The notes: generated from the letters alone by a model not told the origin. Positions 1 through 5,834 are shown, counted from the first letter of the stretch. The stretch is 5,834 bases of DNA from Paracoccaceae bacterium (GCA_007120685.1 SKNG01000035.1:1-5834); one strand, 5' to 3'. Numbers and translations: made by a program.

Positions 1-824
1 AGGTCGCGGGCCAGGGCGCAGAAGGCTTCCAGCCCGATTTCCTCGGCCCGCGCCGTGGGCGGGATGCCCAGCCGGGCAAGCCGCTGCTCGATCCCCGGAT
101 CGAGCCCGCGCAGCGCCGCGCGCAGCATCTTGCGGCGCTGGTTGAAGGCGGCGGCGACCACGCGTTCCAGCATGGCCGGGTCGGCCGGAAAGCGGGGTTC
201 CGACAGGGCGGTGACATGAACCACGGCCGAGGAGACCTTGGGCGGCGGCGAGAAGGCCTCGGGCGGCAGGGTCAGCACGATGCGGGCCTGCGTGCGCCAC
301 TGCGCCAGCAGGGCGAGGCGCCCATAGGCCTTGCTGCCGGGGCGGGCGGTGATGCGCTCGGCGACCTCGCGCTGGAACATCAGGGTGAGCGATTGCCAGA
401 AGGGCGGCCATGCGGGCGGGGTGAGCCAGCGCACCAGCAGTTCGGTGCCGACATTGTAGGGCAGGTTGGCGACGATGCGGATCGGCGGGGTGAGATGCGC
501 CAGCGGGTCGATGGCAAGCGCGTCGCCCTGCAGGACGGTCAGGCGGCCGGGATGGGCCTGGGCGATCTGTTGCAGCGCGGGCAGGCAGCGGGCGTCCTTT
601 TCGATGGCCAGCACATGGCGCGCGCCCTCGGCCAGCAGACCCCGGGTCAGCCCGCCGGGGCCGGGGCCGATTTCCAGCACGTCGCAGGTGCTCAGGTCAC
701 CCGCCGCGCGGGCGATACGGGCGGTCAGGTTGAGATCCAGCAGGAAATTCTGGCCTAGCGCCTTTTTCGCGCGCAACCCGTGGCGGGCGATGACCTCGCG
801 CAGGGGGGGAAGGGTGTCGATCAT
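1..824 (-). CDS. rsmA: RsmA (KsgA), 16S rRNA A1518/A1519 dimethyltransferase (3' end outside window)
   Basis: RsmA uses S-adenosylmethionine to dimethylate two adjacent adenines in helix 45 of 16S rRNA (A1518 and A1519 in E. coli numbering), a late check in 30S subunit assembly. From the ATG at 824, 274 codons are visible with no stop before the window edge. The family is about 270-280 residues, so only a few residues are missing. Motifs in order are KKALGQNFLLD (20-30), the SAM-binding loop EIGPGPGGLT (51-60), the acidic end of the next strand AIEKD (73-77), GDAL (100-103), the catalytic NLPYN (120-124), LMFQREVAERI (148-158), FSPPPKVSSAVV (191-202) and FNQRRKMLR (227-235). All key motifs are intact. 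There is no clear Shine-Dalgarno before the ATG and no in-frame upstream start in the short gap. The C-terminal helical domain reaches the window edge at LEAFCALARD. A run of seven C (809-803) lies at codons 5-8. It is the last gene here of the conserved lptD-surA-pdxA-rsmA order. Confidence 0.95.
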   Translation of the reverse strand, partial: MIDTLPPLREVIARHGLRAKKALGQNFLLDLNLTARIARAAGDLSTCDVLEIGPGPGGLTRGLLAEGARHVLAIEKDARCLPALQQIAQAHPGRLTVLQGDALAIDPLAHLTPPIRIVANLPYNVGTELLVRWLTPPAWPPFWQSLTLMFQREVAERITARPGSKAYGRLALLAQWRTQARIVLTLPPEAFSPPPKVSSAVVHVTALSEPRFPADPAMLERVVAAAFNQRRKMLRAALRGLDPGIEQRLARLGIPPTARAEEIGLEAFCALARD

Positions 825-851
825 CGGGCAGCGCGGGGCGGGGCCGGTGCA

Positions 852-868
852 GGGGGGCGCTGCCCCCC
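852..868 (-). terminator. Strong hairpin between pdxA and rsmA (attenuator or 3'-end stabiliser)
   Basis: The coding strand reads GGGGGGC-AGC-GCCCCCC, a perfect seven-pair all-GC stem with a three-base loop. A competing short stem (CGCC/GGCG, 868-879) lies next to it. No run of U follows the stem on either strand, so it does not look like a canonical intrinsic terminator. It could slow exonucleases or attenuate read-through into rsmA, whose ATG lies 28 bases further on. Confidence 0.35.
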
Positions 869-920
869 GCCGGCTGGCGCCGACTCCCCCCGGGATATTT
901 GAAGAGCAAAGAGGGGGCGG
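852..920 (-). repeat. GC-rich intergenic element resembling a dispersed Rhodobacteraceae repeat
   Basis: Only a base after the pdxA stop the coding strand reads CCGCCCCCTCTTTGCTCTT, then CAAATATCCCGGGGGGAG, then a run of GC-rich inverted repeats ending in a G6C...GC6 hairpin. The AT-rich segment (TTTGCTCTTCAAATAT) stands out sharply from the surrounding GC-rich sequence. From memory, very similar modules (CTCTTTGCTCTT, then CAAATA followed by C/G runs and a GGGGGC...GCCCCC stem) recur between genes in Paracoccus and Rhodobacter genomes. Only one copy is in this window, so the repeat status is recalled knowledge, not shown here. It lies in the 97-nt gap between pdxA and rsmA and fills most of it. 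Confidence 0.5.
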
Positions 921-921
921 G

Positions 922-1935
922 TCATGCCGTGCTCGCGCGAGGGGCCGGGGCGCGGCGGGCGGCCATCTCGGCGGCCATCTGCAGGGCGGCGCGCAGGCTG
1001 GTGGGGTCGGCGATGCCCTGGCCGGCGATATCATAGGCGGTGCCGTGATCCGGCGAGGTGCGGATGAAGGGCAGGCCGAGGGTGATGTTGACGCCGCCGG
1101 CGAAGTCGATGGTCTTGATCGGGATCAGCGCCTGGTCATGATACATGCAGATCGCCGCGTCGTAGCGGGCGCGGGCGGCGGGGTGGAACATGGTGTCGGC
1201 GGGCAGCGGACCGGAAAGGGTGAAACCCTCGGCGCGCAGGCGGTCCAGCAGCGGCGCGATCATGGTGCTTTCCTGCTGGCCCATGGTGCCGCTTTCGCCG
1301 GCATGCGGGTTCAGCCCGGCGATGGCGAGGCGGGGCCGGGAGATGCCGAAATCCCGGGTCAGGGCGGCGGCGGTCAGGCGGATGGTCTGCTCGAGCAGGG
1401 CCGGGGTCAGGCGGGCGGGCACTTCGGCAAGCGGGATGTGGATGGTGGCGGGCACCGCGCGCAGCCCCGCGCAGGCCAGCATCATCACCACCGGCACATC
1501 GCCGGCCAGATGGGCGAGGTATTCGGTATGGCCCGGAAAGGCGAAGCCTGCGCCGGCCTTCAGCGCCGCCTTGTTGATCGGCGCGGTGACGAGCCCCGCG
1601 ACCTGCCCGGCCTGCGCCAGCGCCACGGCGCGGTCGATGGCGGCGATGATGGCGGGCGCGTTGGCGGGATCGGGCTGAGCGGGGCGGGCAGGGGCCGGAA
1701 AGGGCAGGGGAAGCACCGGGAGGGTGCCCGGGGGCAGGTCTGCCGCATGGCCCGGGCTGTCCACGCCCTGCCAGCGCGTGCCGGCGGGCAGATGCGCAGG
1801 ATCGCCGATCCAGACCAGTGGCGGCAGGCCCGAAGGCGCGTCCATCAGCCGCGCCGCCAGTTCCGGCCCGATACCCGCCGGATCGCCGCAGGTCAGTGCC
1901 AGCGGCAGGCTGGTGCCGCCCCACATGCCCGTCAT
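922..1935 (-). CDS. pdxA: PdxA, 4-hydroxythreonine-4-phosphate dehydrogenase (337 aa)
   Basis: PdxA is a cytoplasmic NAD-dependent enzyme of the DXP-dependent vitamin B6 route. It oxidises 4-phosphohydroxy-L-threonine, giving after decarboxylation 3-amino-1-hydroxyacetone 1-phosphate, which PdxJ then uses. The protein is 337 residues (E. coli 329). Visible family motifs in order are LTCGDPAGIGPE (14-25), VTAPINKAAL (116-125), FPGHTEYLA (133-141), TIHIPL (164-169), GLNPHAGESG (207-216), GPLPADTMFHP (242-252), MYHDQALIPIK (264-274) and TSPDHGTAYDIAG (293-305). The three metal-binding histidines of the family fall at H166, H211 and H266, so the active site looks intact. The start is narrow: an in-frame TGA lies at 1965-1963, no GTG or TTG lies between it and the ATG at 1935, and the only near alternative is Met4 (1926). 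Neither start has a clear Shine-Dalgarno. The last 15 or so residues are Ala/Arg rich and probably not conserved. Confidence 0.96.
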   Translation of the reverse strand: MTGMWGGTSLPLALTCGDPAGIGPELAARLMDAPSGLPPLVWIGDPAHLPAGTRWQGVDSPGHAADLPPGTLPVLPLPFPAPARPAQPDPANAPAIIAAIDRAVALAQAGQVAGLVTAPINKAALKAGAGFAFPGHTEYLAHLAGDVPVVMMLACAGLRAVPATIHIPLAEVPARLTPALLEQTIRLTAAALTRDFGISRPRLAIAGLNPHAGESGTMGQQESTMIAPLLDRLRAEGFTLSGPLPADTMFHPAARARYDAAICMYHDQALIPIKTIDFAGGVNITLGLPFIRTSPDHGTAYDIAGQGIADPTSLRAALQMAAEMAARRAPAPRASTA

Positions 1936-2024
1936 CGCGGCCAGGCGCGGCCGGGGCGCGTATCACCATGCGACGCCGGGCAGGACGCTGACATGGCGCT
2001 GTCTGGCCGGGGGCGGGTGTTCAT
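1932..2024 (-). CDS. Possible 30-codon coupling ORF between surA and pdxA
   Basis: The 90-nt gap between surA and pdxA contains a reading frame of 30 codons plus TGA, starting with ATG at 2024. That ATG lies one base after the surA stop (TGA-G-ATG). The ORF's TGA stop overlaps the pdxA ATG in the form ATGA (1935-1932). The predicted peptide begins MNTRPRPDSAMSASC and ends RAWPR. It is Arg/Pro/Ser rich, has no domain I recognise, and has no clear ribosome site of its own. In DNA this GC-rich a 30-codon open frame can arise by chance. What makes it worth listing is that both ends abut gene boundaries and that pdxA has no visible Shine-Dalgarno. If translated, it could act by termination-reinitiation at pdxA rather than through its product. 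Confidence 0.2.
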   Translation of the reverse strand: MNTRPRPDSAMSASCPASHGDTRPGRAWPR

Positions 2025-2025
2025 C

Positions 2026-3324
2026 TCAGGGCCGGCGGATTTCGGCTTCTGCGCGCAGCTGTTGCAGACGGGTTTCCGCACGTCCCTCCAGCGCCTGGTT
2101 GAAGAGTGCATCGCGCACCTGATCGCGGGTCGGTGGCGGATCGGAGACCACCCGGCGGCTGCACAGCATCAGGATCACCATCTCACCGGCCTGCACCAGA
2201 TTGCTGGACACCCCGTTGGGGTTCAGCCGCCCCAGTTCGGCCGCCGTGGCGGCATCGATCTCTGGCCGGGTGCGGGTGATGGTGCTGACCGCGCCTTCTG
2301 GCAAAGCCGGCACCACGCGCTGGGCGACAACGCCCAGATCGGCGCAGCCGTCGACGCCGGCGCGGATTTGCGCGGCGCGGGTCTGGTTGGCCTCGGACGG
2401 GCCGCCGGGCAGGCCGAGCCGGCGATATTCATACTCGATCTGCCCGGCCGGGACATCGCGGGTATCGCGGCGGGCGCGTAGCTGGAAGAAGGCAAAGGCC
2501 CCTGGAAAATCCAGCGGGCCGATGACCCGGCCTACCGGCGCCGAATCGAAGCTGGCGGCCAGTTCGTCCGGCAACTCGCCCAGCGGAATCCAGCGATCCA
2601 CCCGCCCGCCCTGGACATTGGTGGGCGCGGCAGAGACCTGCCGCGCGGCCTCGGCGAAATCCTCCAGCGTGCGGATTTCCTGCAACTGCGGGATCAGCTG
2701 GTTCACGATATCGGCGAACTGCGGATCGGCGGGCAGGAAGATCTCGGAGATCAGCACCTCCGTCACCGGCCGCACCGCGGCGAGAGACAACGCATGGTCG
2801 ACCTGCGCCTCGGTGATCCGGATCTCGGGGCCGTAACGGGCGTTGACGATATCGCGCCACAGGATGCCGGCATGGACAAAGTCGCGGAAAGTGTCGGCGT
2901 CGACACCAGCCTCGCCCAGCCGCTGGATCATCTCCTCCAGCGTCAGATCCCCCCGGCTGGCGAATTCGGCCATGCCGTCGCGGATGTCATCGTTGCTGGC
3001 GCGAAGGCCGACGCGGCGGGCCTCCTGACGTTGCAGCCGGTCCTCGATCAGCCGTTCCAGCGCGGCGGCCCGGCTCTCGCCGCCGCCGGCGCCGGCGCCG
3101 ATGAACTCCAGAAAGCGGGTACGTTGGTCGACCTCGTAATGCGTGATCGGCGAGTCATTGACATAGAGCGCGGCCGAGAAGGGGGATTGCGCGCGCAGGC
3201 CGGTCGGCGCCAGCGCCAGCGCCAGCGCCAGCGCGGCCACAGGCGCCGGCGAAAGGGGAAGTTTGCCCAACCGGCGGCGCAGGGCGGAAAGGAAACCGGT
3301 GGGCAGGGTCAGCATGAAGCGCAT
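2026..3324 (-). CDS. surA: SurA-type periplasmic chaperone / peptidyl-prolyl isomerase (432 aa)
   Basis: SurA escorts unfolded outer-membrane proteins, including LptD, across the periplasm to the BAM complex. From the ATG at 3324 the product is 432 residues (E. coli SurA is 428). Residues 1-45 form a signal peptide: basic RRRLGK, then a hydrophobic core with an LALALALA run, and likely cleavage after LRA (residue 45). The mature N-terminus (FSAALYVNDSPITHYEVDQR, residues 49-68) and the helices to about residue 170 match the SurA N-terminal chaperone domain. Residues about 181-287 form one parvulin-like domain (ISEIFLP; NVQGGRVDRWIPLGELPDEL; GPLDFPGAFAFFQL). A second, weakly parvulin-like region follows at about 295-392. 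The end (TRDQVRDALFNQALEGRAE, then LQQLRAEAEI) is the typical SurA C-terminal helix. I cannot say whether the isomerase is active. Two cysteines, C327 and C387, lie in the mature protein and could pair. Position between lptD and pdxA matches the E. coli order. Confidence 0.92.
   Translation of the reverse strand: MRFMLTLPTGFLSALRRRLGKLPLSPAPVAALALALALAPTGLRAQSPFSAALYVNDSPITHYEVDQRTRFLEFIGAGAGGGESRAAALERLIEDRLQRQEARRVGLRASNDDIRDGMAEFASRGDLTLEEMIQRLGEAGVDADTFRDFVHAGILWRDIVNARYGPEIRITEAQVDHALSLAAVRPVTEVLISEIFLPADPQFADIVNQLIPQLQEIRTLEDFAEAARQVSAAPTNVQGGRVDRWIPLGELPDELAASFDSAPVGRVIGPLDFPGAFAFFQLRARRDTRDVPAGQIEYEYRRLGLPGGPSEANQTRAAQIRAGVDGCADLGVVAQRVVPALPEGAVSTITRTRPEIDAATAAELGRLNPNGVSSNLVQAGEMVILMLCSRRVVSDPPPTRDQVRDALFNQALEGRAETRLQQLRAEAEIRRP
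3207..3234 (-). repeat. Tandem GCGCCA hexanucleotide repeat inside the surA signal peptide
   Basis: On the plus strand the unit GCGCCA occurs four times in a row (3207-3230) plus four further bases of the unit. On the coding strand it reads as repeated CTG-GCG, that is Leu-Ala pairs in the hydrophobic core of the SurA signal peptide. The unit is six bases, so gain or loss of copies keeps the frame and changes only the length of the hydrophobic core by two residues per unit. Confidence 0.85.
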
Positions 3325-3332
3325 TCCGATCG

Positions 3333-3338
3333 TCTCTT
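3333..3338 (-). promoter_or_regulatory. Likely ribosome binding site of surA
   Basis: The coding strand reads AAGAGA at 3338-3333, eight bases before the ATG at 3324. A second purine-rich stretch, AAGGA (3348-3344), is 19 bases away and is too far for that start. The site supports the ATG at 3324 over the second in-frame ATG at 3315. It also argues against upstream in-frame ATGs that would lie inside lptD and would remove the N-terminal position of the signal peptide. Confidence 0.5.
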
Positions 3339-3370
3339 GTTGGTCCTTGGCTATCCGGGCGGGCGGCGGG

Positions 3371-5608
3371 TCATGCCGGGCAGGCGCGGGCGCGCCCGCC
3401 GGCGGGGGGGCGGCCGCCGATGCCCAGCAGTTCCACCCGCAGGTCGAACCGGGTCGATGCCGAGACATTAGTGGATGTGCCGAAGCGGCGCGAGAGGGAA
3501 ACATCGACAGTGAGGCATTCGTTCCGGAACACGAGGCCGGTGCGGGCATTATTCAGCCGCCGGGCGCCGACATCGTAGTCCCATCCCAGCCTGCCGGTCC
3601 AGCCATTGCCTATCGAGCGGTCCAGATCCAGCGACCATTCGCTTAGCGCCCTCTCGCGCCCCTCCTGCGTTATCGCGGGAATGTAGACATAGCTGGTGCT
3701 CACGCCGGTGCGCGCACCTTGCCAGAAAAGGCTCGCCTCGCCGCGCGAGACGCGGCGGCTGTCGGCCAGCAACAGCCGCGTGTCCAGCCCCATGCCGCCG
3801 GGAAAGTCCAGCCGCCCGGCCAGCAGCCAGTCCGACCGGCTGCGGCCCAGCGGCTGGGCGTGGCCCGTGTCGAACCCGTCCAGCGTGCCGCGCCGCCAGA
3901 TACGGCCGACCAGCGTTTCGACCGACCAGCCCGACGGCGACTGGCGCAGCCAGCGCAGGCCCAGGTTCAGCCGGCTGCCATCGTCCGGCGCGTCGAAGCC
4001 GGAATGGCGGGTAAGCGCAAACAGGTTGCCACCATCGAGTTCCGGCATGCGATGGTCGTCGTTGCGGGCGCGGGCGGCGGGTGACAGGCGCTCGGCATTG
4101 CGGCGCGACAGTACCAGTTGCGCCACCGGTTCCAGCAGCTGCCCGCCTCCGGCGCCATCGACGCGTGCCAGCGGCAGGCGCAGATCGGCCATGCCTTCCA
4201 GCGCGGCGCGGGTCACCGGATCTGGGAAGGCGGCGCCCGCCCCCTGCAGGCGCAGGTGATCCACCCGCCCCTGCAGCGCGCCGGTAAACACCAGCCCGCC
4301 CGCCAGTACCTCCTGGCGCTGCCAATGCGCATGGGCGGCAAACCGTGCCAGATCCCGGCCGACACCGCCGCCGGGCAGGGCCGGGCGCCGATGGGCCTGG
4401 CCGCTGAAGCGCAGGCGCAATTCGCCCCCCGGCCCGCGCCCCTGCAGGCCGATGCGCTGTTCCCAGTCGGCCTGCAGCGCCAGCGGCGGCATCAGCCGGT
4501 TGTCATCGCCCAGGCGGCGCGAGCGCAGGTCAAGAAACCGCGCCCGGATCGCCTGATCGCGGCGGATGCGTTCCAGCGTCACATGGCCGGACAGGCGGTC
4601 GTCGAAGGGAATGTTGTAGCTGTCCAGATAGTCCCTGTCGGTGGGCAAAAGCAGGTCAATGCTGAGCAGGAAGTCGTTGCGCAACCGGAAGAGGCCGCGC
4701 AGATGCCCGTAGCCGCGCAGCCTTCCCGGCCGGATCCGGTCACGCGAGACCTGGCCGGAGACTTCCAGCCCGCCATTCCGGAACGCCTGGCGATAGCGGA
4801 AAGCCAGCGACACCATGCCACGCCAGCCGGCGATCGGGGTAATGGTCAGATCCCGGCTGTCGCCCAGCGGCGTGAACCAGGGCACCCCCATGGTGACGCC
4901 CAGTTCGCTGGTCGCGCGCAGTTGCGGCGCCAGAATGCCGGGGGCGCGGTCCAGCCCCGGCTCTGGCAGGCGCAGCCGTGGCACCCGCGCCACCGCGACG
5001 CCGCGCAGGCGGAATTCCGCGCGCTCGAAATGCAGGGTGCGGGCCTCTTCATCATGGCGCACCCGGTCCGCGCGGATCTCCCACAGTGGCGTCGGGTTCT
5101 CGGCACAGACCCGGCAGGACGAGGCAATCGCGGCGGTCATGCGCGTATCCCGCCCCTCCCGCCGCTCGATCTGCGCGGCGGCGACCTGCAACTGCTGGTT
5201 CAGCACCAGCCGCGCGCCACGGATGATGCCGTCGCGCAGGTCGTTGTCGAGTTCTGCCTCATCGGCCAGCACCACCCGGTCCGGCCCATCGCTCAGCACG
5301 ATTGGCCCGACGACCTCCAGCCGATCGGCACGCCGGTCAAAGGTGACGCGCGTGGCGCGCAGGCGGACGGAGCCGTACCAGACCTCGACCGCGCCGCTGG
5401 CCACCAGCCGCCCTGCCCGGTCGATCAACACCGAATCGGCCATCAGGCTGGCAACCTGTTGTGCGCGCAAAGCCCCCGGCGCGGCAAATGCCAGGCAAAT
5501 GGCGGCAAGCGCCGTGGCAAGGCCGCGCACCCAGGCAGCGGAATGCCTGACATTCCGGGCGCGCGCCCTGTTCCTGCTCTTTCCGGTGCCTGCCCGGGGG
5601 CTGCGCAC
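3371..5608 (-). CDS. lptD: LptD, outer-membrane LPS assembly protein (GTG start, 745 aa)
   Basis: LptD forms the outer-membrane barrel that, with LptE, inserts LPS into the outer leaflet. The chosen GTG start overlaps the lptG stop and has a GGAGGA site six bases upstream, giving 745 residues against 784 in E. coli. Residues 1-49 are a signal peptide with a long basic n-region, a hydrophobic core (LATALAAICLAFAA) and likely cleavage after ALRA (residue 49). Residues about 52-160 form the OstA/LptA-like beta-jellyroll (MADSVLIDRAGRLVASGAVEV; DEAELDNDLRDGIIRGARLVL). A CRVC motif (C165, C168) leads into NPTPLWEIRADRV and PRLRLPEP, the usual entry to the barrel. The barrel runs from about residue 220 to 726, with alternating beta-strand pattern and a late Cys (C697, in FRNECLTVDVSLSRRFG). 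The short tail is Gly/Pro/Arg rich and contains C743. In E. coli, inter-domain disulfides join cysteines at about these places; pairing here is inferred. The surA chaperone gene follows after 46 nt. The long n-region means the exact start is slightly uncertain. Confidence 0.94.
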   Translation of the reverse strand: MRSPRAGTGKSRNRARARNVRHSAAWVRGLATALAAICLAFAAPGALRAQQVASLMADSVLIDRAGRLVASGAVEVWYGSVRLRATRVTFDRRADRLEVVGPIVLSDGPDRVVLADEAELDNDLRDGIIRGARLVLNQQLQVAAAQIERREGRDTRMTAAIASSCRVCAENPTPLWEIRADRVRHDEEARTLHFERAEFRLRGVAVARVPRLRLPEPGLDRAPGILAPQLRATSELGVTMGVPWFTPLGDSRDLTITPIAGWRGMVSLAFRYRQAFRNGGLEVSGQVSRDRIRPGRLRGYGHLRGLFRLRNDFLLSIDLLLPTDRDYLDSYNIPFDDRLSGHVTLERIRRDQAIRARFLDLRSRRLGDDNRLMPPLALQADWEQRIGLQGRGPGGELRLRFSGQAHRRPALPGGGVGRDLARFAAHAHWQRQEVLAGGLVFTGALQGRVDHLRLQGAGAAFPDPVTRAALEGMADLRLPLARVDGAGGGQLLEPVAQLVLSRRNAERLSPAARARNDDHRMPELDGGNLFALTRHSGFDAPDDGSRLNLGLRWLRQSPSGWSVETLVGRIWRRGTLDGFDTGHAQPLGRSRSDWLLAGRLDFPGGMGLDTRLLLADSRRVSRGEASLFWQGARTGVSTSYVYIPAITQEGRERALSEWSLDLDRSIGNGWTGRLGWDYDVGARRLNNARTGLVFRNECLTVDVSLSRRFGTSTNVSASTRFDLRVELLGIGGRPPAGGRARACPA

Positions 5609-5834
5609 TAGCCGTCCTCCAGATGCAGCAAAACGCCTGTGGCCAGCATGACGGATGCCAGCGGCGGGGTCCAGACCGCGATCCACAGCGCGACCTGCCC
5701 GTTCTCGCCCAGAACCAGCGCGAAGTTGCGCAGGAAGAACAGCGCGAAACCGGCCAGCACCGTGATCAACACCCGCATCCCGGTCTGGCCGGTGCGGCTG
5801 TGATGCAGGCACAGCGCCGCGCCGATCAGCATCA
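5608..5834 (-). CDS. lptG: LptG, LPS export ABC transporter permease (C-terminal part, 5' end outside window)
   Basis: About 75 C-terminal residues are visible, ending at a TAG stop (5610-5608). The reading frame is open through the window edge, so the first ATG seen (5832) is not taken as the start. Two clear hydrophobic segments can be seen: one around LITVLAGFALFFL, followed by RNFALVLGENGQ, and one around ALWIAVWTPPLASVMLA. A third segment is cut at the edge. The tail ends LLHLEDG. This fits the last three transmembrane helices of LptG/LptF-type permeases (Pfam YjgP/YjgQ), which are about 360 residues long. LptG works with LptF and the ATPase LptB in the inner membrane to pull LPS from the membrane and pass it to LptC. 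That it is lptG rather than lptF is inferred partly from position: lptG sits directly before lptD in this order in many alphaproteobacteria. The stop overlaps the lptD start (TAGTG), which suggests translational coupling. Confidence 0.9.
   Translation of the reverse strand, partial: MLIGAALCLHHSRTGQTGMRVLITVLAGFALFFLRNFALVLGENGQVALWIAVWTPPLASVMLATGVLLHLEDG
5615..5620 (-). promoter_or_regulatory. Ribosome binding site that fixes the lptD GTG start
   Basis: The coding strand reads GGAGGA at 5620-5615, six bases before the GTG at 5608. It lies inside the last codons of lptG. It is the best Shine-Dalgarno match at any gene start in this window. It decides for the GTG over the in-frame ATG far upstream (inside lptG) and over a later in-frame GTG at codon 27, which has no such site. 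Confidence 0.8.

Noticed and set aside
1136..1969. A minus-strand 277-codon frame overlapping pdxA in another frame
   Set aside because: It is an out-of-frame reading of pdxA, rich in Arg/Pro/Ala. The PdxA frame carries every family motif, including the three metal-binding histidines.
466..2481. A 671-codon plus-strand open frame across rsmA, pdxA and the end of surA
   Set aside because: It is antisense to three genes with full family motifs. Its product is low-complexity Gly/Arg/Ala/Gln with no recognisable domain, and it spans gene boundaries. It is a GC-driven shadow.
3325..3549. Longer SurA starting at an upstream in-frame ATG within lptD
   Set aside because: The extension overlaps lptD by about 180 bases and moves the signal peptide away from the N-terminus. 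The ATG at 3324 has a fair ribosome site and gives a normal family length.
3549..4325. A minus-strand 258-codon frame inside lptD
   Set aside because: It is an out-of-frame shadow within the lptD barrel region. The LptD frame continues without break through this stretch.
4118..5611. A 497-codon plus-strand open frame opposite lptD
   Set aside because: It lies wholly antisense to lptD. The composition (Gln, Ala, Pro, Arg rich) is what reversed GC-rich codons give, and there is no ribosome site or domain.
5609..5812. Longer LptD with an ATG start at 5812
   Set aside because: It would add 68 residues read out of frame through lptG, bury the signal peptide internally, and ignore the GGAGGA site placed exactly before the GTG at 5608.

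Overview
This GC-rich window holds one run of genes, all on the minus strand. Read in the direction of transcription (right to left) the order is lptG (3' end only), lptD, surA, pdxA, rsmA/ksgA (missing only its last few codons). The protein sequences, the very high GC content, and the order lptG-lptD-surA-pdxA-rsmA point to an alphaproteobacterium, most likely a member of the Rhodobacteraceae/Paracoccaceae (Paracoccus/Rhodobacter-like). The genus call is inference from family resemblance, not from a database search.

Layout: 5834-5608 is the C-terminal part of LptG, a membrane subunit of the LPS-exporting ABC transporter. Its TAG stop overlaps a GTG start for LptD (5608-3371), with a strong GGAGGA ribosome site in front. 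LptD is the outer-membrane LPS translocon. After a 46-nt gap with a fair ribosome site comes SurA (3324-2026), the periplasmic chaperone that helps fold outer-membrane proteins, LptD among them. A 90-nt gap leads to PdxA (1935-922), an enzyme of pyridoxal-phosphate synthesis. This gap holds a 30-codon reading frame that overlaps the pdxA start as ATGA. A 97-nt gap then holds a GC-rich, hairpin-forming element that looks like a dispersed Rhodobacteraceae intergenic repeat. It is followed by RsmA (824-1 and beyond), the 16S rRNA adenine dimethyltransferase.

How the genes fit together: LptG energises LPS extraction from the inner membrane, LptD inserts LPS in the outer membrane, and SurA helps assemble the LptD barrel. 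PdxA and RsmA are housekeeping passengers whose linkage to lptD-surA is also seen in E. coli (lptD-surA-pdxA-rsmA). The tight spacing suggests co-transcription at least from lptG to pdxA. The hairpin element before rsmA may cap or attenuate the upstream transcript.

I see no mobile element, CRISPR array, tRNA, rRNA or previously undescribed system. The long plus-strand reading frames are antisense shadows of the minus-strand genes. The points worth a second look are small: the possible coupling ORF before pdxA, the intergenic repeat, a hexanucleotide repeat in the SurA signal peptide, the cysteine layout of LptD and of SurA, and two C7 tracts.
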